Source: Peptoniphilus lacrimalis DSM 7455
GTDB lineage: Bacteria > Bacillota > Clostridia > Tissierellales > Peptoniphilaceae
NCBI RefSeq assembly: GCF_000378725.1
Contig: NZ_KB900371.1
Span: 62,001 to 126,000, forward strand
Direction of reading: 5' to 3'
Length of the DNA stretch: 64,000 bases
In this document: positions 53,120 to 61,994 of the stretch, in pieces
Position numbering within the stretch: position 1 is the stretch's first letter
Layout: the number at the start of each line of letters is the position of its first letter
Notes under the pieces: generated by a model
What the model was told of the DNA's origin: nothing
The model's input: only the letters and a program-made list of their open reading frames with translations
Databases searched by the model: none
Program-made: the position numbers and the translations under genes

Positions 53120-54136
53120 TTACAAAAAAGCTCTTGGTACTATAAATACTATAATACAGAAGCACAAGTACATAAGTGCAAGGCCAAGAGATTGTTTCAA
53201 ATCTTTCTTATCAACCATGACAACATCTTTTGAGATTAATTTTCCTGCCAAAGCTCCAATAAATCCCAAAATTGGATAAATAATTATTATTCCTAAATTT
53301 GAACTTCCCTTATCAATAAACCTATAAAAAGTTGAAATCATAATTAACATTGGTGCCACATATAATATGTAGTTATTTCTATTAAACCAAATCATAACAA
53401 CAACAAATAAGCATAAAACTAAAAATGCTACTGTTGCTAGGGTATTTAAAATATTTATCCTTGAAACAAAGCTAGAATTAATCATTTCAAGTTTATTTAC
53501 ATAATAGCCCGAATCATTGAATGCTTCTTTTATTGAGTCGGTAGTTTTAGTTGATTCTTTAAAATCACTCATCCTTGCATTTGTAATGAACACAGAAGTT
53601 TCTTCGACTACCCTTCCTCCTGAAAATAAAAGATTCTCAGGTTTATAATAAACCGTAAAAGAATAGTCTCCTATTTTTTCTTCAAGAGGTATTCTCATAA
53701 CTGAATATGGTTTATAAAAGTTATTCTTAGATTTATTATAGAAATCCCTCAACCTGAATTTTGCATTGAAAAGTGTATTGTTTACCTTTTCATAATCTCC
53801 TTTAAGATTAGCAATTGAGTAGTAAGGAAGTATTCCTTCTTCAAAAAATATGTGTCTAGCTGGAACACCCATAATTCTAGCAGTTGAATTTTCTCCTGTA
53901 TAGGTAAAACTTATTGTATATTTTATTAAATCTTCATTATTTTGATTCTCAACACTTCTAGAAACTACTAAATCCTCAACATTTGTAGGATTTTGGAAAA
54001 TAATTCCCGAAAAATATCTATCCTTGCCATCATCAGGCCAAAGCAGATCTTTGCTAAAAAATTGTGTCAGAGAAGATAAAAACAAAACTATAATAAATAT
54101 TGCAAAAATAATGTATTTTTTTATCTTTTCACTCAT
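53120..54136 (-). CDS. Membrane protein with N-anchor, extracytoplasmic domain and four C-terminal spans, unrecognised
   Basis: 338 residues. First hydrophobic segment at about 10-27, then an extracytoplasmic region of about 190 residues with beta-like stretches (TISFTYTGENSTARIMGVPARHIFFEEG is the longest conserved-looking part), and four C-terminal spans (about 232-254, 260-276, 284-304, 316-334). The two halves are joined by a linker rich in Asn, Ser, Glu and Lys. I recognise no domain. AGGTAGAAA start; it has its own terminator, 135 bp before the BMP gene. Function cannot be assigned. Confidence 0.72.
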   Translation of the reverse strand: MSEKIKKYIIFAIFIIVLFLSSLTQFFSKDLLWPDDGKDRYFSGIIFQNPTNVEDLVVSRSVENQNNEDLIKYTISFTYTGENSTARIMGVPARHIFFEEGILPYYSIANLKGDYEKVNNTLFNAKFRLRDFYNKSKNNFYKPYSVMRIPLEEKIGDYSFTVYYKPENLLFSGGRVVEETSVFITNARMSDFKESTKTTDSIKEAFNDSGYYVNKLEMINSSFVSRINILNTLATVAFLVLCLFVVVMIWFNRNNYILYVAPMLIMISTFYRFIDKGSSNLGIIIIYPILGFIGALAGKLISKDVVMVDKKDLKQSLGLALMYLCFCIIVFIVPRAFL

Positions 54137-54295
54137 TTTCTACCTCCAAATGAAAACATTTCACTTTATTATTATAATAACATAGGTTAATGATAAAATA
54201 AACAAAAACTTTAATTTTAAGCTATTTATGATATTTATTTAATTAATTTTATCAATTTATAAATTTTTGTGAAATTATTTTCTTACATTATAAAA

Positions 54296-54323
54296 AAGCT
54301 CCAATAAAATTTTATTAGAGCTT
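54296..54323 (-). terminator. Terminator of the pot operon
   Basis: Stem AAGCTC, one mismatch, AATAAAA pairs with TTTTATT and GAGCTT (54296-54323). T-run on minus. Located 22 bp past potD. Confidence 0.8.
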
Positions 54324-54344
54324 ATTATATTAAGGCTTATTTTA

Positions 54345-55382
54345 TTAAGAAGTTGCATTGAGTTCTGTCCATGCTCTGTCATATAATTTTAGGCTATCTC
54401 CTAAATCTTTAAAGCTTTCTAAGTTTTCTAAATCATGAGGATTCGGATATGCTACTTCAGAGTTTTTTATTTCCGCTGGCAAAAGCTCTCTAACTCCTTT
54501 TACAGGAGATGTATAACCGATGCAATATTTTACATTTTTTACTTGAACTTCTTTTTTTATCATATAATTTATAAATTTATGAGCACCACTAAGGTTTTTT
54601 GCATTTTTTGGTATTACCATTGCATCCACCCATTTGTTAGAGCCTTCTTTAGGTATAACATATTTTAAATCAGGATTTTGTTCTATCATAAGCAGTGCAT
54701 CTCCTGAATACATCACTCCGATATTAGCATCACCTTGAACAATTACATCTCTGCCATCATCATCCATATAAGCATATACCAGGGGTTTTTGTTTTATCAA
54801 TTCATTTTTTGCTTCTTCAATTTCTTTTGGATCGACTGAATTAATTGAATATCCCAGCCTTTTCAAAGAAAGTCCTATTGTATCTCTTTGAGAATTATAC
54901 ATTATAATTTGTTTTTTATACTTGGGATTCCAAAGAATATCTAGTGAATCGACTTTATCTTTTACCTCTTTTGAATTGTATATTATGCCGACAGTTCCCC
55001 AATAATACGGAACTGAATATTTATTTTCCTTGTCATATGTTGGATTTTTTAAAAAATCCTCAACTTGTGAAAAATTATCTATTTTAGAAAAATCAATTGG
55101 TTGAAGAAAATCTTCCTTTATTAATTTCTCAATCATATAGTCGGAAGGAACTATGACATCAAATTTGTCTTGAGATTGAGTAACTTTAATATACATATCT
55201 TCATTTGAAGCAAATGTTGAATAATTTACCTTTATTCCCGTTTCTTTTTGAAAATCTCTTAAAATTTCTGGATCTATATATTCCCCTGCATTATATACAT
55301 TGATACTTTCTTTGGCTTGATTTTTTCCGCAAGCAGTTAAAGAAAATAATATTAATAATAAGCATACAAAAATTTTTTTCAT
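54345..55382 (-). CDS. potD: Polyamine-binding lipoprotein PotD
   Basis: 345 residues; lipoprotein signal MKKIFVCLLLILFSLTAC. Core motifs: INVYNAGEYIDPEILRDF, VIVPSDYMIEKLIKE near 98, YSVPYYWGTVGIIYNS, GDANIGVMYSGDALLM and the Trp-rich KWVDAMVIPKNAK. Binds spermidine/putrescine outside the membrane. Last gene of potABCD; overlaps potC by four bases. Confidence 0.93.
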   Translation of the reverse strand: MKKIFVCLLLILFSLTACGKNQAKESINVYNAGEYIDPEILRDFQKETGIKVNYSTFASNEDMYIKVTQSQDKFDVIVPSDYMIEKLIKEDFLQPIDFSKIDNFSQVEDFLKNPTYDKENKYSVPYYWGTVGIIYNSKEVKDKVDSLDILWNPKYKKQIIMYNSQRDTIGLSLKRLGYSINSVDPKEIEEAKNELIKQKPLVYAYMDDDGRDVIVQGDANIGVMYSGDALLMIEQNPDLKYVIPKEGSNKWVDAMVIPKNAKNLSGAHKFINYMIKKEVQVKNVKYCIGYTSPVKGVRELLPAEIKNSEVAYPNPHDLENLESFKDLGDSLKLYDRAWTELNATS

Positions 55383-56161
55383 TGACTCAACTCCCTTAAT
55401 TTATTTTCACTTCTCCTATTTATAATTACAAGAAGTATTAATAAAATCAACAGCATTAAAGTTGATAAGGCATTTATTGATGGATTTATTCCTTTCCTTG
55501 CCATGGAATAAATTGTTATTGATAGATTTGTTACTCCTTGTCCTGTGTTGAAAAAAGACACAACAAAATCATCTATTGAAAGAGTAAAAGCCATCAAAGC
55601 ACCCGTTAAAATAGCTGGCTTTATTTGTGGTATTATTACTTTTCTTATAGCATAAAAAGGTTTAGCCCCTAAATCAAGTGCCGCTTCCAATGTATTGGTA
55701 TCTAATTGATTTAATTTTGGCAAGATTGATAAAATCACATAGGGTATGCAGAATACTATGTGTGAAATTATCATTGTGCAATAGCCCATGCTGAGCTTAA
55801 ATAGTCCGAAAAAACCCATTAATGCTATTGCTGTAACTATATCAGGATTAAGAACTGGTAGATAATTAATATTTAAAATAACATCTTTTTTTATTCCTCT
55901 TAATTCATGAATTCCTATTGCAGCAAGAGTTCCAATAATTGTTGAAATTAGTGTTGCTAAAACTGCCACTATTAAAGTTGTTCTTAAAGACGACAATATT
56001 GACGGGTCATAAAATAAATTTTTATACCACCTCAAAGTAAAACCTGCCCAGGAACCTCTAAGCCTTGAATCATTAAAAGAAAAAACTATTAAGATGAATA
56101 TTGGAGCGTATAAAAATATAAATACTAGAAATAAATAAATTCTATCAATCAATTTTTTCAT
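55379..56161 (-). CDS. potC: Polyamine ABC transporter permease PotC
   Basis: 260 residues, six spans, with the permease EAA-type loop TLEAALDLGAKPFYAIRKVIIPQI and the PotC/PotB landmark FDSRLRGSWAGF replaced by FNDSRLRGSWAGFTLRWYK near 30. Start ATG at 56161 (GGAG nine bases upstream) overlaps potB by 17 bp; the earlier in-frame TTG lacks a better ribosome-binding site. Confidence 0.92.
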   Translation of the reverse strand: MKKLIDRIYLFLVFIFLYAPIFILIVFSFNDSRLRGSWAGFTLRWYKNLFYDPSILSSLRTTLIVAVLATLISTIIGTLAAIGIHELRGIKKDVILNINYLPVLNPDIVTAIALMGFFGLFKLSMGYCTMIISHIVFCIPYVILSILPKLNQLDTNTLEAALDLGAKPFYAIRKVIIPQIKPAILTGALMAFTLSIDDFVVSFFNTGQGVTNLSITIYSMARKGINPSINALSTLMLLILLILLVIINRRSENKLRELSQ

Positions 56162-56990
56162 AAGCAACCGCTCCTTTAGACTCTTTATTTTTATTCTTTT
56201 TCAGTAATCCAGGAAGTACCATAAATATAATCATAATAACTATTAGAACTATAGAAATTGCAGAGCCAAATCCCCAATCTCCTGTGAATGTAAATTGTTT
56301 TTCAATTAAATTACCTATCAAATAGAAATTATTTCCTCCCAATAAGTTTGGTATAACAAAAGTAGAAATAGCAGGTATAAATACCATAGTTATACCTGTA
56401 TATATTCCTGGAAGTGATAGAGGAAAAATAACTTTTAAAAATACCATAAAACTATTACAGCCTAAATCTTTTGCTGCCTCAATAAGTCTTTTATCAATTT
56501 TTAATAGAACTGTATATATTGGGAGTACCATAAAAGGCAAGAAGTTATAAACCATACCTATTGCTACAGCCTTCATATTATACATGAGATTAAAAGGACC
56601 AAGACCAATTAATCCCAAAGCTTTATTAATAAGACCATTTCTTCCAAGTAAAGTCAACCAAGCATAAGTTCTTAATAGAAAATTCATCCACATAGGAATT
56701 ATAAAAACCATTATTAAATTATTTCTTATTTTTTCATTAAATTGGGAAATAATATAAGCAATAGGATATCCTATTAATAGGCACATCAAGGTTGATATTG
56801 CAGCTACTCCCAATGAAACAAATAGTATCTTTAAGTAAAGAGGTTCAAAAAATTTTGAATAATTATTTAATGTAAAAGAAAAATTAACTATATCTTTATT
56901 GGCATTTAATGAATAAAGTAAAATAAGTGTTAAGGGAAAAACTATAAATAAAATTCCCCATAAAGCATAAATATAAGCGTATCTCTTCAT
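56145..56990 (-). CDS. potB: Polyamine ABC transporter permease PotB
   Basis: 281 residues, six spans, with IPMWMNFLLRTYAWLTLLG and the ATPase-contact loop RLIEAAKDLGCNSFMVF. Standard PotB length. Sits 8 bp after potA; overlaps potC. Confidence 0.92.
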   Translation of the reverse strand: MKRYAYIYALWGILFIVFPLTLILLYSLNANKDIVNFSFTLNNYSKFFEPLYLKILFVSLGVAAISTLMCLLIGYPIAYIISQFNEKIRNNLIMVFIIPMWMNFLLRTYAWLTLLGRNGLINKALGLIGLGPFNLMYNMKAVAIGMVYNFLPFMVLPIYTVLLKIDKRLIEAAKDLGCNSFMVFLKVIFPLSLPGIYTGITMVFIPAISTFVIPNLLGGNNFYLIGNLIEKQFTFTGDWGFGSAISIVLIVIMIIFMVLPGLLKKNKNKESKGAVAYEKID

Positions 56991-56998
56991 AATAAGCC

Positions 56999-58036
56999 CT
57001 ACTTTCTTCTCATAACGTGGATTAAATCAGGTTCAATTATAAGTCCTACCTTTTCTCCAACCTCATTTTTAATTGTAGACTGTATTATCCATTCAACTCC
57101 GTCAACATCAACGCTCATTTCATGATGAACACCATAAAAAACTTCATTAGTAACAAGACCGTTAATCATCCCTTCATGGCGAACAAGTTTTATATCTTCC
57201 GGTCTTACAACAATATCCACTTCTTCATTTTTTTCAAAACCCTTGTCTACACAATCAAAAACATGTCCTTGAAATTCCACCTTATAATCTTCGATCATTT
57301 TACCTTTAATTATATTAGATTCTCCTATAAAATCTGCGACAAAAGCATTTTTAGGCTCATTATAAATAGATACAGGATCATCTTTTTGCTGAATTATACC
57401 ATCGTTTAAAACCACAATGGTATCAGACATAGATAAGGCCTCTTCTTGGTCATGAGTTACATAAATAAAAGTTATACCGACTTGCTTTTGAATTTTTTTA
57501 AGCTCATATTGCATATCTTGACGAAGCTTTAAATCAAGAGCTCCTAGGGGTTCATCAAGCAAAAGAACTTCAGGTTCATTAACAAGTGCACGAGCTATGG
57601 CTACCCTTTGTTGTTGACCTCCTGAAAGAGAATCTATATTTCTATTTTGAAAATTATTTAATCCTACTAATTTTAATGATTGTTTAACCTTATTTTCGAT
57701 CACTTTTTTAGATAATTTTTTTATTTTTAAACCAAAAGCTACATTATCAAAAACATTTAGATGGGGAAATAAGGCATATTTTTGAAAAACTGTATTTATT
57801 TTTCTTTGGTAGGGTTCATCATCTGTAATATCCTTGCCATTAAAAATTACCCTACCCTTATCAGGCCACTCGAAACCTCCAATTATCCTTAAAATCGTAG
57901 TTTTGCCACACCCAGAAGGTCCTAATAGAGTTAAAAATTCATTTTTCTTAATTGTTAAATTAAAATCTTTTAAAATTACATTATCCCCAAAAGTTTTGCT
58001 GATATTTTTTAGTTCAATAACAAATTTATCTTCCAT
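56999..58036 (-). CDS. potA: Polyamine ABC transporter ATPase PotA
   Basis: 345 residues: Walker [15 protein letters not shown] near 37-45, [15 protein letters not shown] near 138, Walker [13 protein letters not shown], switch His [10 protein letters not shown], and the C-terminal TOBE regulatory domain ([14 protein letters not shown] to [14 protein letters not shown]). Length and TOBE domain fit PotA. Follows the regulator by 9 bp. Confidence 0.93.
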   Translation of the reverse strand: MEDKFVIELKNISKTFGDNVILKDFNLTIKKNEFLTLLGPSGCGKTTILRIIGGFEWPDKGRVIFNGKDITDDEPYQRKINTVFQKYALFPHLNVFDNVAFGLKIKKLSKKVIENKVKQSLKLVGLNNFQNRNIDSLSGGQQQRVAIARALVNEPEVLLLDEPLGALDLKLRQDMQYELKKIQKQVGITFIYVTHDQEEALSMSDTIVVLNDGIIQQKDDPVSIYNEPKNAFVADFIGESNIIKGKMIEDYKVEFQGHVFDCVDKGFEKNEEVDIVVRPEDIKLVRHEGMINGLVTNEVFYGVHHEMSVDVDGVEWIIQSTIKNEVGEKVGLIIEPDLIHVMRRK

Positions 58037-58045
58037 CCTTACCCC

Positions 58046-58585
58046 CTAGAAATTTGGTGGAGAGCTAATCCAAATAACCTTAGCCTCTCTTTTTTTATTA
58101 TTTACAAGAAAATGCTCCCTTTTAGCCTCGAAATAAAAAGTTTGCCCACTTTTTAATTCAAAAATTTTATCACCATAATGCAAACAAATGCTTCCCTTCT
58201 CAACATATCCAAAAACTTCACCTTCAAAGGGGGCAATTTTTTTAGACTTGCCACCCTCTTTTAAGGAAATTAGAGTAGGTTCCATCATATTTTTTTGTGC
58301 ATTAGGGACAATCCATTGTAAAAAAAATCCCAAATCTTCATTTTCATATTCAAAATAATCATCTTCAGAAAATATTATTCTTTCATTTTTATCTTTTGAA
58401 AAAAATTCTGAAGGAGAAGTACCCAAAGCTTCAAGAATATCTAAAAGTGAATCAACGGAAGGTGATGTAAGATCTCTTTCTATTTGTGATATAAAACCTT
58501 TAGTAAGCTCACTTCTTGTAGCAAGCTCTTCCTGAGTAAGTCCACTGGCTACTCTTAGCTCTTTTATCTTATTACCTATTTCCAT
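58046..58585 (-). CDS. XRE/cupin regulator of the pot operon
   Basis: 179 residues. HTH_3 domain over 1-60 (IKELRVASGLTQEELATRSELTKGFISQIERDL), then a C-terminal cupin domain (about 90-175) with EGEVFGYVEKGSICLHYGDK and FELKSGQTFYFEAKREHFLVNN. This is the PuuR/YdcN-type layout; binding of a polyamine-like ligand by the cupin is inferred from the operon. It is the promoter-proximal gene of potABCD, with AGAGGAGATTAA start, and an inverted repeat overlies its promoter. Confidence 0.9.
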   Translation of the reverse strand: MEIGNKIKELRVASGLTQEELATRSELTKGFISQIERDLTSPSVDSLLDILEALGTSPSEFFSKDKNERIIFSEDDYFEYENEDLGFFLQWIVPNAQKNMMEPTLISLKEGGKSKKIAPFEGEVFGYVEKGSICLHYGDKIFELKSGQTFYFEAKREHFLVNNKKREAKVIWISSPPNF

Positions 58586-58633
58586 TTAATCTCCTCTTAT
58601 TAAATATTTTTCTTAAATTATTAAACTATTCAC

Positions 58634-58662
58634 AGTATAAAATCAATACCTATATTTGTCAA
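58634..58662 (-). promoter_or_regulatory. Near-consensus promoter of the pot operon
   Basis: On minus TTGACA (58662-58657), 17-bp spacer, TATACT (58639-58634); 49 bp before the ATG. The best -35/-10 pair seen in the window. Confidence 0.8.
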
Positions 58663-58667
58663 TAGGT
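58648..58667. promoter_or_regulatory. Candidate operator ACCTAT-N8-ATAGGT
   Basis: Perfect 6-8-6 inverted repeat, 20 bp, enclosing the -35 hexamer of the pot promoter. Symmetrical HTH proteins of the XRE class bind such sites; the adjacent first gene is an XRE/cupin regulator, so autoregulation is likely but inferred. Confidence 0.55.
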
Positions 58668-58729
58668 TTATTATATTAAATTTAAAATTTATCATAATTA
58701 TAATTTGAATTTCATTTATTTGTTTTTCG

Positions 58730-58738
58730 TGATATAAT
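58730..58738 (+). promoter_or_regulatory. Extended -10 promoter, possibly of a leaderless transcript
   Basis: TGATATAAT ends 6 bp before the ATG at 58745, which would place transcription start on or next to the start codon. No ribosome-binding site is seen (TTTTTT between). Confidence 0.6.
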
Positions 58739-58744
58739 TTTTTT

Positions 58745-59440
58745 ATGAAAGAAAGATATAATATAATTGATTTTTTGCGTGGATTTACCATCATTCATAT
58801 GATTATTTTCCACTTGATATTTGATCTGATTAATTTTTATAATTTTAATATCAACATGAATTTTTATTACTACCAACAGTATATATGTATTTCCTTTGTT
58901 TTTTTAGCTGGGCTGTGCGAAAACTTTTCAAAAAATAGGATAAAAAGATCTATTATTTTAGGAATATCATCTATATTAATTTCTGTTTTTTCATTCATTT
59001 TTGATAGATCTTATACCATATATTTTGGTGTTATACATTTCTTTTTTTCAGCAGGTATTATTTTTTATTTATTTGAAAAATTTTCTATAAAATTAAATAA
59101 AAAAATTTTATTCTTTGTTAGTTTATTGCTATTTATAATTTTTAAAGATATATACAAAGGTTCTATATTTTTCAAGCTTATTGATATACCTAAAAATCTT
59201 TATACTTACAATTTATTTATTTTAGGCTTACCTAAAGCTACTTTCACTTCTGGAGATTATTTCCCGATAATTCCTTGGATATTTTTGTATTTTTCCGGTT
59301 ACTATTTTTATGAATTTTTAAATATTAAAAAAAGAATGCCATCCAAAAATATTATTAATATTTTGGGAAGACATTCTCTAATTATATATTTGCTCCACCA
59401 AGTTATTTTAGTGGCAATATTAAAATTAATTTTTGGCTAG
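58745..59440 (+). CDS. DUF1624-family membrane protein
   Basis: 231 residues with about seven to eight membrane spans, beginning RYNIIDFLRGFTIIHMIIFHLIFDL, the N-terminal pattern of the DUF1624/heparan-alpha-glucosaminide acetyltransferase-like group (RxLD-RG...H). Also FSAGIIFYLFEKF and GRHSLIIYLLHQVILVAI at the C-terminus. Probably an acyltransferase or sugar-modifying membrane protein. Its stop abuts the stop of the minus-strand TPM gene with no gap. Confidence 0.8.
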   Translation: MKERYNIIDFLRGFTIIHMIIFHLIFDLINFYNFNINMNFYYYQQYICISFVFLAGLCENFSKNRIKRSIILGISSILISVFSFIFDRSYTIYFGVIHFFFSAGIIFYLFEKFSIKLNKKILFFVSLLLFIIFKDIYKGSIFFKLIDIPKNLYTYNLFILGLPKATFTSGDYFPIIPWIFLYFSGYYFYEFLNIKKRMPSKNIINILGRHSLIIYLLHQVILVAILKLIFG

Positions 59441-60250
59441 TTAGAATTTACCTCCGGCACCTCCGCCGCCACTTGAACCGCCGCCGAAGCCACCAAAGCC
59501 TCCTGAGCTTCCGGAACCAAAACCTCCGAAACCACCAAAGCCGCCAAAACCACCAAAATCATCAAAACCGCCGAATCTATTTCTTCTGTATCTTCTCTTA
59601 CGATTTTTAGGACCATTGATAAAAAATGAAAATATTATATAAATTACAATAATTAGAATTATAAATTCAGGACTTGTCAATGAAAAATCATCTGATTGAG
59701 AAACATCTTTAGAATATTTCCCTTCCTCAGCATTTAATTCCACATCATATTCATCTTCATAAAGTTTAATTATATTATTAAAACCTTCAAGAATGCCAGC
59801 TTCATAATCCAAATCTGAAGAATTTTCACTTTCTCTTATAACTTGTCCCATAGCCCTATAAATTCTGGCACATTTTGCATCAGTTATAAAACCTTCAGCT
59901 CCATAACCAGGCTCAATCTGAATATCTCGTGATTTAGTAGCCATAAGTATAAGACAACCATTATCCTTTCCCTTTTCACCAATTCCAAGCTCACTAAAAA
60001 TTTCTGTGGCATAGGCTTTTGCTTGTCCTTCTTCAATGCTATCAAGGATAACTATTGCTATTTCTCCACCTGTTTTATTTTTTAAATCTAAATTTATTCC
60101 ATTAATATAGTCCTTACTTTCTTGGGACAATACGTTTTGTGTATCATAAATAAAATAATCAAATTTGTTTTTATCTATAATATTTTTAGCAAAACATATA
60201 TCAAATATTAATGGAAATAAGACTACAATAAATAAGAGCCTTCTCTTCAT
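59441..60250 (-). CDS. TPM-domain membrane protein with Gly-rich tail
   Basis: 269 residues: N-terminal signal/anchor (about 5-21), TPM domain over about 32-155 (YFIYDTQNVLSQESKDYINGI; GYGAEGFITDAKCARIYR), one membrane span at about 190-212, a basic segment RKRRYRRNRFGG and a tail of about 45 residues that is mostly Gly, Phe and Ser. This is the YgcG-like group, usually next to lemA. Role unknown; membrane-protein quality control and repair have been proposed for related TPM proteins. 8 bp after lemA. Confidence 0.86.
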   Translation of the reverse strand: MKRRLLFIVVLFPLIFDICFAKNIIDKNKFDYFIYDTQNVLSQESKDYINGINLDLKNKTGGEIAIVILDSIEEGQAKAYATEIFSELGIGEKGKDNGCLILMATKSRDIQIEPGYGAEGFITDAKCARIYRAMGQVIRESENSSDLDYEAGILEGFNNIIKLYEDEYDVELNAEEGKYSKDVSQSDDFSLTSPEFIILIIVIYIIFSFFINGPKNRKRRYRRNRFGGFDDFGGFGGFGGFGGFGSGSSGGFGGFGGGSSGGGGAGGKF

Positions 60251-60258
60251 AAAATCAC

Positions 60259-60819
60259 CTAAAATTCAACACTAGGAACTTCCATATCCTTTTCTGAAAC
60301 TTCAAAATATTCTTTTTCGTCAAATCCTAATATTCCAGCAATTAAATTTGTTGGAAATCTCTTTACAGATTTATTATAAACCGTAACAGTATCATTGTAT
60401 CTTTTTCTTTCAGTTGCTATTCTATTTTCTGTTCCTTCGAGTTGAGATTGAAGGTCGAGAAAGTTTTCATTAGCTTTCAATTCCGGATAAGATTCTACAA
60501 CAACATTTATTGCCCTTGTAAGTTCTGCATCGGCTTTTGCAAGTTCTTTCGGTGTAGATGCACTTTCTATCCCACTTCTTGCTTGTGTTATTTTTGTAAG
60601 TGTTTCTTCTTCATGTTTAGCATATCCCTTAACTGTATTTGTCAGATTAGGAATTAAATCAGCACGTCTTTTAACTTGATTTTGCACTTGAGCCCAAGAC
60701 TGATTCACATCTTCTCTGAGTGACATCAACCTATTATATTTACCTCCGAGAATTGCTACTAAAGCAATTGCTATTACTATTACAATTATTAATCCTGCTA
60801 TTCCCTTATTCTTTCTCAT
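60259..60819 (-). CDS. lemA: LemA-family membrane protein
   Basis: 186 residues: signal-anchor (IAGLIIVIVIAIALVAILGG) with the extracellular helices typical of LemA: LREDVNQSWAQVQNQVKRRADLIPNL near 34, YNDTVTVYNKSVKRFPTNLIA near 145. Strong AGGAGGAAACC start. It overlaps thiI by 14 bp and precedes the TPM gene. LemA and TPM proteins are commonly paired; function is not established. Confidence 0.93.
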   Translation of the reverse strand: MRKNKGIAGLIIVIVIAIALVAILGGKYNRLMSLREDVNQSWAQVQNQVKRRADLIPNLTNTVKGYAKHEEETLTKITQARSGIESASTPKELAKADAELTRAINVVVESYPELKANENFLDLQSQLEGTENRIATERKRYNDTVTVYNKSVKRFPTNLIAGILGFDEKEYFEVSEKDMEVPSVEF

Positions 60820-61990
60820 GGTTTCCTCCTATTTTTATTATTTTCATATCATTTATAGCTTGCTCAACTAACTTATCAATATCTAAAGCTTCTTCTGAAT
60901 TTTCCATCTCTTCAACCTCTGGTCTTAAAGATGGATGCTTAGGTAAAAATACTGTGCAGCAATCTTCAAAAGGTAGAATTGAAGTTTCATAAGTTCCAAT
61001 TTCTCTAGCAATATCAATAATATTAATTTTATCCATACCTATCAAAGGTCTAAAAACAAGTTTACGTGTGATTATATCCGTAACTTTTAAACCGTCAATA
61101 GTTTGTGAAGCTACTTGTCCTAAATTTTCTCCTGTTATTATTGCATCATAAGAATTGTCTAAACTTAATTTATCGGCTATTCTCATCATAAATCGGCGAG
61201 AAAGAAGAGTCATCTGATCTTCAGGACAATTTTTGTTAATTTCTTTTTGAATATTTAAAAGATTAACTGAATACATGGTCATTTTCCCTGAAAAACTAGA
61301 AATTTTTTCAGCTAATTTAATAACTTTTTCTTCTCCTCTTTGAGATGTAAAAGGATAAGAGTGAAAATGTAGGACATCTAAGGCTATTCCTCTTTTTGCC
61401 ATTAAAAATCCTGCAACAGGTGAATCTATTCCACCCGATAAAAGTAATAACCCTCTTCCATTTGTACCCCTAGGAAGACCTCCATAAGCTTTTATTTTTT
61501 CCGTATATATATAAGAATTTTCTTTTTTAAAATCCAAATATAAATAAAAATCAGGATTATGAACATCTACTTTTAGAGGGAAATTTTTTAAAATTGCCCC
61601 ACCTAATTTATTATTAAAATCCATTGAATTCATTGGATAAGATTTATAGGCTCTCTTGCAATGAACTTTGAAAGTTTTAAAATTTGGGTTTTCTTTTAGT
61701 TTTTCTCCAACAAAAGAAACCACAGCCTCTTCTATTTCTTTTAGATCACTTTTAACTTTTATACAGGGACAAATATAAACAATTCCGAATATATGCTTAC
61801 ACCTTTTTATTAACTCTTTTTCGTCCCTATATCCATCAATATAAATTTTTCCCATAGAATGGTATACATTTCCATGATCTAAATCGCTTATAGCCTTTTT
61901 TATTTGTCCAAGAAGTTTTGACATAAATTGCCCTCTATTCTTTCCTTTAAGGACAATTTCTCCTAAAGACATTGACAATACTTTTTCCAA
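60806..61990 (-). CDS. thiI: tRNA 4-thiouridine synthase ThiI (without rhodanese domain)
   Basis: 394 residues. N-terminal NFLD and THUMP domains (SLGEIVLKGKNRGQF near 9, YHSMGKIYIDGYRDE, SFVGEKL), PP-loop LLLSGGIDSPVAGF near 185, and EDCCTVFLPKHP near 345. The C-terminal rhodanese domain of the E. coli enzyme is missing, as in most Firmicutes; sulfur is then passed directly from the desulfurase encoded just upstream. A TTG start at 61990 (GGGTGATTG) gives the usual ThiI N-terminus. 4 bp behind iscS. Confidence 0.94.
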   Translation of the reverse strand: MEKVLSMSLGEIVLKGKNRGQFMSKLLGQIKKAISDLDHGNVYHSMGKIYIDGYRDEKELIKRCKHIFGIVYICPCIKVKSDLKEIEEAVVSFVGEKLKENPNFKTFKVHCKRAYKSYPMNSMDFNNKLGGAILKNFPLKVDVHNPDFYLYLDFKKENSYIYTEKIKAYGGLPRGTNGRGLLLLSGGIDSPVAGFLMAKRGIALDVLHFHSYPFTSQRGEEKVIKLAEKISSFSGKMTMYSVNLLNIQKEINKNCPEDQMTLLSRRFMMRIADKLSLDNSYDAIITGENLGQVASQTIDGLKVTDIITRKLVFRPLIGMDKINIIDIAREIGTYETSILPFEDCCTVFLPKHPSLRPEVEEMENSEEALDIDKLVEQAINDMKIIKIGGNHEKE

Positions 61991-61994
61991 ACAA

